Numbered from the stretch's first letter, positions 1 through 6,432 are shown. The stretch: 6,594 bases of DNA from CADEEN01 sp031389585 (GCA_031389585.1 JANMSS010000036.1:1-6594), one strand, 5' to 3'. Translations and numbers: made by a program. Notes: generated by a model from the letters alone, not told the origin.

Positions 1-279
1 CAGCGGGTTCTTCAGGTTCGGCGCGGCATCCGCGATCTCACGCTCGATCGCGTCGAAGCTCTTGCCCTGCGTGACACCGCGCTCGTAGATCGCACGCACA
101 AGTTCGTTCTCGGCAGCGCGCCGCGTCAGCACCTTGATGCCGGCGCGGATTCGCCCGGCCACCGGGATGCGCGGCGCCGTGCGACCCAGCAGCGTCGGGA
201 CCGTGAGCGCACCGCCCTGCACCACCGCAATCGGCCGCGCGTGGCCGTTGATTGACGGGGTTTGCATTGAACTGTCCAT
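1..279 (-). CDS. Conserved mobile-element protein of unknown function, N-terminal 93 residues (runs off left edge)
   Basis: An open frame begins at an ATG on the minus strand and stays open to the window edge, so only the first 93 residues are visible. The start is well supported: AGGAG lies 6 bases upstream (286-290). The protein begins M-D-S-S-M-Q-T and contains the stretch HARPIAVVQGGALTVPTLLG (residues 13-32), then a basic segment R-I-R-A-G-I-K-V-L-T-R-R (43-54), then a helix-like acidic segment around Y-E-R-G-V (65-69). No signal peptide or membrane segment is visible. I have the impression that similar proteins occur in integrative elements and plasmids of Pseudomonadota close to DinG-like helicase genes, but I cannot name a family with confidence. 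It follows the helicase remnant in the same direction after 63 bases, which suggests an old shared operon. A recombination-directionality-factor-like role is only a guess. The reading frame itself is quite secure. Confidence 0.7.
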   Translation of the reverse strand, partial: MDSSMQTPSINGHARPIAVVQGGALTVPTLLGRTAPRIPVAGRIRAGIKVLTRRAAENELVRAIYERGVTQGKSFDAIEREIADAAPNLKNPL

Positions 280-285
280 GTTCGG

Positions 286-290
286 CTCCT
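286..290 (-). promoter_or_regulatory. Ribosome binding site of the left-edge gene
   Basis: On the minus strand this reads AGGAG and lies 6 bases before the ATG at 279. It decides the start against the longer frames that also cross this region, and it supports translation of the left-edge gene even though the helicase gene upstream is broken. Confidence 0.6.
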
Positions 291-342
291 TGATCGGGTT
301 GAGGGATATCGAGCAACCATCGTCTCGCCTTAATCGCGGCCA

Positions 343-720
343 TCAACCCTTTGGGCCCGTCGCCGCGCGCCGTCTTGTCGGCTCGACGATCACCTCGAAG
401 TCAGGCAAACCCCACATCAGCAAACCGCCCCAGCGTTTGGTGGCGAGGCGGCGATCCAGGATCGTCGACGTGCCGTGGTCCTCGTCGGTTCGGATCAACC
501 GTTCCAGTTGCTGCTTCAGCCGGTCCGCGGTTTCAGGTGTTTCAGGGACAGTGATCTCGGTGAAGGGCGACCGCCCCTGCGACTCGATCCATTCCCGGCG
601 CGCCTCTTCGAGGGGAGAGTCCGGCACCGAGAACGACTTCGCGCACACGACGTGCGCGCAGTACTCGCGCGGGAGGTTGTCGCCCTCGGCCAGGCTATGC
701 AGCCCGAGCAGGACGGATCG
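343..720 (-). pseudogene. dinG-like: DinG-type helicase, C-terminal remnant (5'-truncated)
   Basis: Reading the minus strand from 720 to the TGA at 343-345 gives 125 residues that match the C-terminal domain (helicase_C_2) of DinG/YoaA-type XPD-like DNA helicases. Landmarks are L-L-G-L-H-S-L-A-E-G-D-N-L-P (about residues 4-17), matching the family's LFGLxSFAEGxDLPG signature; then Y-C-A-H-V-V and F-S-V-P-D-S-P-L-E-E; then LERLIRTDEDHG with I-L-D-R-R-L-A-T-K-R-W-G, the position of helicase motif VI and the family's GRLIRxxxDxG...DxR consensus. The first Gly of that motif is Glu here. Full proteins are roughly 650-750 residues, so over 80% is missing, including the Walker A and DEAD/DEAH-box half. 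An in-frame TGA (721-723) stands immediately before the homology, and I see no homology beyond it in any frame, so a breakpoint lies near 720. A GTG at 646-648 could start a 101-residue peptide, but it would lack ATPase function. Family assignment is from memory of the consensus. Confidence 0.8.
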
Positions 721-887
721 TCATGCTGAGACCGCATTCACTGGCGTGCAGCCAGATCCGGCCGGGAACGACGAGTGGCCGCTGTGATTGCCATCAACTT
801 CCATGACGGCTCGCGGTCTGTGAACCGTGGAACTTGACCGGCAAGGTGCGACCCGTTGCGGCCGGTGATGCAGCCAGCGCCGGTGAC
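721..887. other. Unassigned junction DNA between two gene remnants
   Basis: About 170 bases lie between the end of the recognisable helicase homology and the oxidoreductase-like remnant. No reading frame here shows a motif I know, and I see no RNA gene, no clear terminal inverted repeat and no hairpin. The frame that runs through it on the minus strand (738-1157) is open, but its residues past the remnant look like random translation. It is most simply read as scar DNA left by insertions and deletions. Confidence 0.5.
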
Positions 888-1094
888 CGCTCTTCGGTGA
901 ATGAAGACTTCCGTCCGGCTTTGAAACAGGTCGAGGGCGTCGCGACGTGTCGGCTTGAGGTTCAGGGCCACGTGATTCACTCCCGCCTCGCGCTGCGCTG
1001 CGAGCAGCTCGATCAGGGCATGTTGGCCGCCCCGCAGGACGCGACCAGTCTGCAATGGCGCATCCGGGTTCCTGATAATGACCAACACCACGTC
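888..1094 (-). pseudogene. LLM-class (luciferase-type) oxidoreductase, C-terminal remnant
   Basis: The minus strand encodes about 69 residues with N-P-D-A-P-L-Q-T-G-R-V-L-R-G-G, then H-A-L-I-E-L-L, then AGVNHVALNLKPTRRDAL. This closely resembles, from memory, the C-terminus of the BA3436-type luciferase-like oxidoreductases (TIGR03571), whose pattern is LRxGRxALIxxL...GVNHVALNLK. Those are flavin-dependent monooxygenase-fold proteins of about 300 residues. The N-terminal 200 or more residues are absent. Past the last matching codons the frame decays (S-R-T-E-V-F-I-H-R-R), where an L-x-E-E-V-L-P-H-F ending would be expected, so both ends are damaged. No start codon or ribosome binding site belongs to it. 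The upstream end of the remnant stops within about 20 bases of the start of the plus-strand glycan operon, suggesting that the operon's arrival, or a rearrangement with it, removed the front of this gene. Confidence 0.55.
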
Positions 1095-1111
1095 AAGGGG
1101 CAAACGTAAAA

Positions 1112-1987
1112 GTGAGCGAAGCAAGAGATATGAACCAAGCTGCCGAAGCCGATCCACTGGGGCCTGCCGAACGTGCGCGCTCTAACCTCGTGCGCGACAT
1201 GGTGCAGCGCCGTGACGGCTCAACGCTCGCCTCGACGACGTGGTCTAGCCCGACTCCAAAGCGCATCGTCCAGTTCTGGAACGATCTGCAGCGATTGCCT
1301 GAAGACGTCAAAGCCTGCATGGACTCGTGGAAACGACTCGAACGGATTGGGTTTGAGTTAGAGGTGTTCGACGAGAGCTCTGCGAGAACGTTCATCCGAA
1401 ACCGCTTAGGGGCTCGTCATGTGAGAGCCTTCAACAGGTGCTACCACCCTTCGATGATGTCGGACTACTTTCGTTACTCGTACGTGCTCGTGGAAGGAGG
1501 CTTCTACATCGATGCCGACGATGTCTACCACGGCACGCCGATCGACCAACTGTTCGCGGATGGACGGCTGAAGCTTCAGCCGTTCTGCTACGACGTAGCA
1601 ACGTCTCAAATGGTGGCACCGTCGATCTTTGCTGAGCCTGGAGCCAACCAGCCTGGGTGGATCTTCTACTTCAACACGACACCTCTGATTGCGTCGCGCC
1701 ATCATCCCATCGTTGAAAGAGCGTTGTTGAACGCTACGTTTTCCCTTGAAGCGGATCTAGCGAGCGGGTTGCCCGAGGTCCAGGCTACGACCGGCCCCGG
1801 CAACCTCACCCGGTCGGTGTTCGAAGTGCTTAACGAAGGATGCTCGCCTGACGCGATGATGGTTGCGCACGATTGGGAATTGACATCCACCAGCCAGTGG
1901 CCACTTAGCTACCGCAACGACTCGAGGAACTGGAGGCTGTCTAATCAGCAAGCGTACCGTGCATCTCCGCTTTCGGACGCGCGGTGA
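1112..1987 (+). CDS. Family-32-like GT-A glycosyltransferase (Gly_transf_sug type)
   Basis: This predicted cytoplasmic enzyme transfers a sugar from a nucleotide sugar to an acceptor glycan; neither sugar nor acceptor can be read from sequence. Of 291 residues, the family core starts with P-K-R-I-V-Q-F-W-N (49-57), the usual IPKxIHQxW strand. It continues with S-D-Y-F-R-Y (117-122) and G-G-F-Y-I-D-A-D-D (129-137), which carries the D-A-D metal-binding motif of OCH1/GT32-like enzymes. F-N-T-T-P-L-I-A (187-194), T-G-P-G-N-L-T (227-233) and a C-terminal W-P-L-S-Y-R-N (263-269) complete the pattern. No signal peptide or membrane helix is visible. The start is uncertain. GTG at 1112 has AAGGGG about 11 bases upstream, a long spacing, and an in-frame ATG at 1130 has only a weak AAGAG. 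The first 45 residues look like a linker outside the fold, so either start leaves the enzyme intact. It is the first gene of the operon, and its TGA overlaps the next start as GTGA. Confidence 0.85.
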   Translation: MSEARDMNQAAEADPLGPAERARSNLVRDMVQRRDGSTLASTTWSSPTPKRIVQFWNDLQRLPEDVKACMDSWKRLERIGFELEVFDESSARTFIRNRLGARHVRAFNRCYHPSMMSDYFRYSYVLVEGGFYIDADDVYHGTPIDQLFADGRLKLQPFCYDVATSQMVAPSIFAEPGANQPGWIFYFNTTPLIASRHHPIVERALLNATFSLEADLASGLPEVQATTGPGNLTRSVFEVLNEGCSPDAMMVAHDWELTSTSQWPLSYRNDSRNWRLSNQQAYRASPLSDAR

Positions 1988-4212
1988 ATCCGGCACGTAC
2001 ATCCCTGGCCGCTCTACGTCTGGCGTTTCGCCTGGGGCACAGCCTTCGCAAGATGCTTCCGGTGCAGACGTCGCAAGCATTCGGTGCTCCACGACCGTCG
2101 AACGGTCAGACGATTGAAAAGATCTACGTAATCAACCTCGATCGCGAGCCAGCCCGTTGGTCCCGCGTCAAGCAGGAGCTTGGACGCATACGGGATGGAT
2201 TCGGCAATGATCTTCTCAGCCTGACGGAACGGCATGCCGCTGTGGACGCGAGGGGTTTCTCGCAGGATCCCTCCAAAGACGCAGACGTCGATCCCTATTA
2301 CACGTTGGCAGATCAGCTCTTTGTCGAACCTCAACCGCGGTCCCTTCCGACGCGGTACGAGCTTGAAGCACCGATCCGAATGAGCAGGGCTGAGGTGGCG
2401 GTTGCCAAGTCACACATTGAGGTTTGGAGGCGAGTTGCGCAGGGTGCGCAAGGACATGCTCTCATCCTTGAGGACGACGTGTGGTTTCATCCCAGTTTTG
2501 CCCGTCATCTGGACCAAGCCTGGAAGGATGTCGCGATCGAAAGCGGAAAGCACGAAGGCTTCGACGTCCTTTACGTGTCGTACATGGAGGTGACGCATGG
2601 TGCTCCAAAAACGTTCGTGTCGAGCCATGTGTTCCGGCCGGTGCGCGGACTGTGGTACTTGTCCGGGTACATCCTCTCCCGACAAGGCGCAGAGAAGCTT
2701 CTTCGTTTGCTACCTTGTCGCGGCCCGGTCGATCTTTGGATCAACCACCAGTTCAGCGTGCTGAACGTGCGAGCAACCAGGCGCTCCCATGTCCGTCAAA
2801 GAAGAGACGCCCCCACCACCAATTCGTACTCGATTCTTCCCACCCTCTCCACGATCGGCGCGATCAACAGCGAGGGCGCTGCCCTGTTCAACGTTCGTCC
2901 GACTCAGCTACCTGTTTTTGCATTTGGCCCAGCCAACTCGGGCCAGACTTCCCTTGCGATGGCGTTGTCGATGCTCGGGTACCGATGCTGCAGCGATCTG
3001 AACGAGCTGCCATTCCTGGAGTTGACTCGGCTTCGTGAGGGCGGCGTTGACCGGGTCTTCAATGCGTACGTCAACGTGGGATGTCTGGAATCGATGATCG
3101 GAGACCTTCGACGTGGCTATCCCCAAGCTAAGTTCATCGTGACAGCCGGTCCAGGCGAAGCCGCTACCCAAGCCGCTTGGAGCGTTCCAATCGGCCTCGA
3201 AGGTGCGAACGTCGTCTTGCTTGATTCAAGCGATGCCAATGCTTGGCGGATCCTCTGCGAGCACCTCAGGTGTGCGCCACCTTCGTGCTCGTTCCCAAAG
3301 TTGGACGACCTGGGGCAACGGCGCAACCTCGAGGCAGGCCTGCAGCCTGACCTTGCTCGCAAGCGCACAACACTTGAGCGGGATCGGTCCCCGTGGGTCG
3401 TTGAGTCTGATCACCGCGGCTGGTTAGGTATTCGGGTCGTACCCACGGCCCATGAGAGCGAGGGAAAGTGGGTCGATGTCGGCGATGGCTTGGAGCGCCT
3501 GGACCCGCTGCGCTGGTCTGCAAGGTCCGACACCTTCACCGGCAATTTGGCGTTGTTCCGTCCGCTGAACGTCGAATTCGACGGTGTCGAGGGCGCGACG
3601 CTTCACGTACGACGAGAAGAGCTGGGCGTTCGACAGTACAGCGCCGGTGCCCTGAGCAGCCATGCCAAGTACCTTTTCGGGAGGTTCGAATCAACCTTCC
3701 AGGCGTCAAACGTGCCAGGGGTGATCACTGGGTTCTTTCTTCACCGTAACTCACCGCACCAGGAAATTGACATCGAAATTGCCGGCAACATGCCAAAGCG
3801 CCTCCTCGTCAACGTCTTCTACAACCCGGGCGATGAAGGCGCTCAGTTCGACTACGGCTACCGAGGTGCCCCAAGCCACATCGAGTTGGGCTTCGACGCT
3901 TCGAAGGGTATGCATCGGTATGTCATCGAATGGACCCCATGCGAGATCCGATGGTGGGTAGATGATCGGCTTGTCCATCGACGTGCGCTTTGGGATCCAA
4001 CCCCGATTCCACACTTGCCGATGAAACTTCATGTCAACACTTGGCCCTCTCGATCCACTCAGCTTGCGGGGCGACTTAACACCTGCCGGCTTCCGGCCAT
4101 GACCCACGTGCAATCGATTCGTGCGCGAGCGCACGGTCCATCATTGCTCGAGCGTCAAGAGGGGATTCATCCAACCTCGGACGGGCCAGTTGCCAGCGGA
4201 GTTGCAACATGA
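1984..4212 (+). CDS. Three-domain fusion: GT25 glycosyltransferase, sulfotransferase-like domain, GH16 lichenase-like domain
   Basis: 742 residues. Domain 1 (about 44-276) is a GT25/LPS-type glycosyltransferase: K-I-Y-V-I-N-L-D-R-E-P-A-R-W (46-59), AEVAVAKSHIEVWRR (136-150), the metal-binding I-L-E-D-D-V-W-F (161-168), and L-S-G-Y-I-L-S-R-Q-G-A-E-K-L (226-239). Domain 2 (about 308-447) resembles small sulfotransferases: a P-loop-like G-P-A-N-S-G-Q-T-S (315-323), then L-G-Y-R-C, and a family-like ending W-R-I-L-C-E-H-L-R-C-A-P-P-S-C-S-F-P (421-438). It is only about 140 residues and lacks the usual Lys/Arg before S-G. Domain 3 (about 475-708) is GH16: Q-E-I-D-I-E-I-A-G (593-601) with E594, D596 and E598 as the predicted nucleophile, helper and acid/base, followed by Y-V-I-E-W-T-P-C-E-I-R-W-W-V-D (646-660) and L-H-V-N-T-W-P (682-688). 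No Sec signal or membrane helix is evident. GTG at 1984 overlaps the preceding TGA; the ribosome binding site is weak, so coupling is likely. ATG at 2053 is a less likely start. Domain calls are from memory; the exact substrates are unknown. Confidence 0.85.
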   Translation: MNPARTSLAALRLAFRLGHSLRKMLPVQTSQAFGAPRPSNGQTIEKIYVINLDREPARWSRVKQELGRIRDGFGNDLLSLTERHAAVDARGFSQDPSKDADVDPYYTLADQLFVEPQPRSLPTRYELEAPIRMSRAEVAVAKSHIEVWRRVAQGAQGHALILEDDVWFHPSFARHLDQAWKDVAIESGKHEGFDVLYVSYMEVTHGAPKTFVSSHVFRPVRGLWYLSGYILSRQGAEKLLRLLPCRGPVDLWINHQFSVLNVRATRRSHVRQRRDAPTTNSYSILPTLSTIGAINSEGAALFNVRPTQLPVFAFGPANSGQTSLAMALSMLGYRCCSDLNELPFLELTRLREGGVDRVFNAYVNVGCLESMIGDLRRGYPQAKFIVTAGPGEAATQAAWSVPIGLEGANVVLLDSSDANAWRILCEHLRCAPPSCSFPKLDDLGQRRNLEAGLQPDLARKRTTLERDRSPWVVESDHRGWLGIRVVPTAHESEGKWVDVGDGLERLDPLRWSARSDTFTGNLALFRPLNVEFDGVEGATLHVRREELGVRQYSAGALSSHAKYLFGRFESTFQASNVPGVITGFFLHRNSPHQEIDIEIAGNMPKRLLVNVFYNPGDEGAQFDYGYRGAPSHIELGFDASKGMHRYVIEWTPCEIRWWVDDRLVHRRALWDPTPIPHLPMKLHVNTWPSRSTQLAGRLNTCRLPAMTHVQSIRARAHGPSLLERQEGIHPTSDGPVASGVAT
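4198..4201 (+). promoter_or_regulatory. Ribosome binding site of the carbamoyltransferase gene
   Basis: GGAG lies 7 bases before the ATG at 4209, inside the last codons of the fusion gene. It fixes the start of the downstream gene and shows that it can be initiated on its own as well as by coupling through the ATGA overlap. Confidence 0.6.
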
Positions 4213-5831
4213 AGATACTCTCCTACAACCCTGGCCACGACGGCGCATTTGCGTATGTGGAGGACGGCCGTTTGGTGTTTTCCATCGAGGCCGAGAAGGG
4301 TTCGAAGTACCGTCATTCAAAGCTATCTGTCCCCGATGCATTCGACGTACTCGCCGAACTTCAGACCGTTCCCGACGTGCTGTGCAGAGGGGGTTGGTGG
4401 CCCGGCGACTCTCCGCGCGGGCAGGAGGCCGTGGCTGACTACCGTGGCAGCCATCACGACCAGATGGTTGTCAGCAAGAAACGCTTGTTGGGCAAGACCG
4501 TCGACTTCTTTTCATCGTCCCACGAACGCTCGCACCTTCTATGCGCGTTCGGGATGTCTAACCTGCCGAAGGGAACTCCCTGCTACGTGCTGCTTTGGGA
4601 GGGCGTCATCGGAGCGTTTTACGAGATCGATGCAGAGTTTAATGTGACGAAGGTCGGCGATGTCCTGCCAGAGCCTGGCCATCGCTACGCCATGCTCTAC
4701 GCATTGGCAGATCCGACTTTTGACAAAAGCACCGCGGAGTTTTCCCGGCTTTCTGATGCCGGAAAATTGATGGCACTCGCTTCGTTCTCGAAAAGAAGCC
4801 AGCCATCGGAGGAGGAGGAGATGATCACTTCCTTCCTGTTGCAGGATTGCCAGCACCTCAAGCCCCACCAGTGTGAAGCCTTGAAAGAGTGTCGGCACTA
4901 CAACGTGGGACTGGACGATCCGGAATTCCGCGACTTCGCAGGCATCTTCAGCGACCGCCTGTTCGACCGCTTTTATCGGTTCGCTACGGCAAAGCTTAAA
5001 CGGGGCATGCCGCTGTTGATAGCAGGGGGATGCGGGCTGAATTGCGACTGGAACACGAAGTGGAGAGAGTCAGGGTTCTTTTGCGACGTGTTCGTCCCTC
5101 CGGTCGCGAACGATTCGGGTTCAGCGATTGGCACAGCTATCGACGCGCAGTTCCATTTCACCGGCAATCCCAAGCTCGCGTGGGATGTCTATTCCGGGCT
5201 GCATTTTTTGGCCGACGATGCTGTCGATGCCGCCCACTTCGACGAGTGGGAACCGAACGTTGCGACCGTTGCCGACATGTTGGCCAGTGACTTGATCTTG
5301 GGGTGGGCGAACGGCCGTTACGAGATCGGACCGCGCGCTCTTGGTAATCGCTCTATCTTGGCCGCGCCTTTTAAAGCCAGCACCAGAGAGCGGCTGAACG
5401 TCATCAAACAGCGAGAGCAGTTCCGTCCGATTGCTCCCGTCTGCTTGGAGGATGATGCCGGAAGATGGTTTGGATGCAATCGCCCAAGCCCGTTCATGCT
5501 TTACACCCATCGGGCCTCCACGGATGCGCTGGCAGCGGTGACCCATGTGAACCAGACTGCGCGCATTCAAACGGTGTCCGCGCTGACCAACCGGCCGTTG
5601 TTCGAGTTGCTGACTGCGTTCAAGGCGCTAACGGGCTATGGGGTCTTGTGCAATACATCTCTGAATTTCAAGAGCAAGGGCTTCATCAACACAATGTCCG
5701 ACCTTTCGGCTTACACGTTGCAGCATCAACTTGACGGTTTTGTGGTCGGCGGACGAATCTACATGCTGAAAGCGTCCATGAGGTACCAGCAGTACCTGCG
5801 TGAGGACAAGCGCACCCTGGCAAAGTGCTGA
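4209..5831 (+). CDS. O-carbamoyltransferase, NodU/CmcH/TobZ family
   Basis: This enzyme class moves a carbamoyl group from carbamoyl phosphate, through a carbamoyl-adenylate made with ATP, to a hydroxyl of a sugar or sugar-containing small molecule. The 540 residues are full length for the family. The N-terminal Kae1-like (ASKHA) domain shows N-P-G-H-D-G-A-F-A-Y-V-E-D-G (7-20), the metal-ligand pair H105-E-R-S-H109, and AGGCGLNCDWNTKW (272-285). V-P-P-V-A-N-D-S-G-S-A-I-G-T-A (296-310) includes the conserved Asp302. The C-terminal YrdC-like domain shows GRYEIGPRALGNRSILAAP (369-387), I-K-Q-R-E-Q-F-R-P-I-A-P (399-410), V-N-Q-T-A-R-I-Q-T-V (447-456) and NTSLNFKSKGFIN (482-494). I see no missing key residue. 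The gene overlaps the fusion gene as ATGA and ends the operon, so the acceptor is probably the glycan handled by the two upstream enzymes. NodU itself carbamoylates Nod factors, but no other nod gene is here, so that symbol is not justified. Confidence 0.93.
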   Translation: MKILSYNPGHDGAFAYVEDGRLVFSIEAEKGSKYRHSKLSVPDAFDVLAELQTVPDVLCRGGWWPGDSPRGQEAVADYRGSHHDQMVVSKKRLLGKTVDFFSSSHERSHLLCAFGMSNLPKGTPCYVLLWEGVIGAFYEIDAEFNVTKVGDVLPEPGHRYAMLYALADPTFDKSTAEFSRLSDAGKLMALASFSKRSQPSEEEEMITSFLLQDCQHLKPHQCEALKECRHYNVGLDDPEFRDFAGIFSDRLFDRFYRFATAKLKRGMPLLIAGGCGLNCDWNTKWRESGFFCDVFVPPVANDSGSAIGTAIDAQFHFTGNPKLAWDVYSGLHFLADDAVDAAHFDEWEPNVATVADMLASDLILGWANGRYEIGPRALGNRSILAAPFKASTRERLNVIKQREQFRPIAPVCLEDDAGRWFGCNRPSPFMLYTHRASTDALAAVTHVNQTARIQTVSALTNRPLFELLTAFKALTGYGVLCNTSLNFKSKGFINTMSDLSAYTLQHQLDGFVVGGRIYMLKASMRYQQYLREDKRTLAKC

Positions 5832-6215
5832 TCAGTACCTACCCCCTCCCACCGTACCCAACTGGAGTGGGGAAAGCGTGTTCATCAAAGAACATGGCGG
5901 ACAAGAGAATGGGGCTGGGTCAGAGGAGCACATCATCGGGGTTCTTTCATGGAGCCCGAGGACGCACATAACTTCAATCTCGATAGCCGGCCGCTCGATG
6001 TGCGCGTCGTGGCGGGCGGCTGTTGATAGCTCAGTACGCGCGGGTGCGCCAGAGCACAGGTCTGCTCGCAGCCTGAGCTGACGGTCGCCCATTACGAGGC
6101 GAACGACCACTCCTGGCCGTTATGCACAGGTCCCAGTTATGAGCAGTTCTGGTTGCTCGGACGTCGAGTCGCCCTCGTGAGGAGGTCGGCCTCGGCGTCG
6201 GGAATCTGCACATAG
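5832..6215. other. Gene-poor stretch downstream of the operon, mobile-element-like
   Basis: About 380 bases separate the carbamoyltransferase stop from the recombinase remnant. Open frames exist on both strands (plus 5800-6081, minus 5832-6110), but neither shows a recognisable motif or a ribosome binding site, and they are largely antisense to each other. No intrinsic terminator is evident: the best hairpin (5877-5896, stem around TGTTC/GAACA) has no following T run. The right half holds short repeats, described separately. The stretch reads as the non-coding flank of a recombinase unit or as degraded mobile DNA. Confidence 0.5.
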
Positions 6216-6217
6216 TC
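5961..6217. repeat. Short dispersed repeats of the form TATGNGCAG
   Basis: Four related short sites occur. GTTATGTGCGTC is on the minus strand at 5961-5972. GTTATGCACAG (6119-6129) and GTTATGAGCAG (6136-6146) are on the plus strand, with starts 17 bases apart. GACTATGTGCAG is on the minus strand at 6206-6217 and overlaps the recombinase stop codon. They share TATG followed by a CAG-like end. Seen directly in sequence; a role as recombinase or transposase binding sites is inference, and a chance origin for some copies is possible. Confidence 0.4.
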
Positions 6218-6431
6218 ACAGCGTCTTGAGGAACTCCAGCAGCGAGTCTGTTGCCCTGAAGCGGCGTACCGGCGTCTCGGGGTCCTGGAGTCGACCCAAG
6301 GCCTTCTCCTTCATCGCCAGGTCCGCTTCGACGTATTGATGCGTTGTCGTCGGGCTCTCGTGGCCCAGCCACAAGGCGATCACGCTGATGTCCACCCCTG
6401 ACTGCAGCAGGTGCATGGCAGTGCTGTGTCT
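6216..6431 (-). pseudogene. Tyrosine recombinase (phage-integrase family), C-terminal fragment
   Basis: The minus strand reads R-H-S-T-A-M-H-L-L-Q-S-G-V-D-I-S-V-I, then A-L-W-L-G-H-E-S-P-T-T-T-H-Q-Y-V-E-A-D-L-A-M-K, and ends with L-L-E-F-L-K-T-L before TGA. This is the end of the catalytic domain. It keeps the Arg of the H-x-x-R box (429-431 of the 6000s), the L-G-H histidine and the nucleophilic Tyr (codon 6333-6335). About 72 residues remain of an expected 300 or more. Upstream of the R-H codons the homology stops abruptly in the repeat-rich DNA described as an insertion-sequence end, so the gene appears interrupted there. An internal ATG (6414-6416) could start 66 residues, but that piece would lack the catalytic core. 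As I recall, recombinases with this ending are frequently found next to IS91-type transposases; none is visible here. Confidence 0.85.
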
Positions 6432-6432
6432 G

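Noticed and set aside
134..787. Plus-strand open frame of 217 residues
   Set aside because: It lies antisense to the left-edge gene and to the helicase remnant, both of which carry recognisable or well-initiated protein sequence. It has no motif of its own, and long antisense frames are common in GC-rich DNA.
1050..1079. Sigma-70-like promoter CTGCAA, 18 bases, GATAAT ahead of the operon
   Set aside because: The -10 match is 5 of 6, but the -35 match is only about 3 of 6, and the bases are codons of the oxidoreductase remnant. Too weak to annotate.
738..1157. Minus-strand frame of 139 residues as an intact gene
   Set aside because: Only about 69 internal residues resemble a known family (oxidoreductase C-terminus). 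The ATG at its start lies inside the plus-strand operon, and its last 45 residues look random, so it is reported as a remnant.
5877..5896. Hairpin around TGTTC/GAACA as operon terminator
   Set aside because: The stem is short with one wobble pair, and no T run follows on the plus strand.
5950..6027. Mini-frame of 25 residues starting M-E-P-E-D-A-H-N-F
   Set aside because: There is no recognisable family or ribosome binding site, and at this length it can occur by chance.
5800..6081. Plus-strand frame of 93 residues after the carbamoyltransferase
   Set aside because: It starts inside the preceding gene, has no ribosome binding site and no motif, and is opposed by an equally long minus-strand frame (5832-6110) with no better support.
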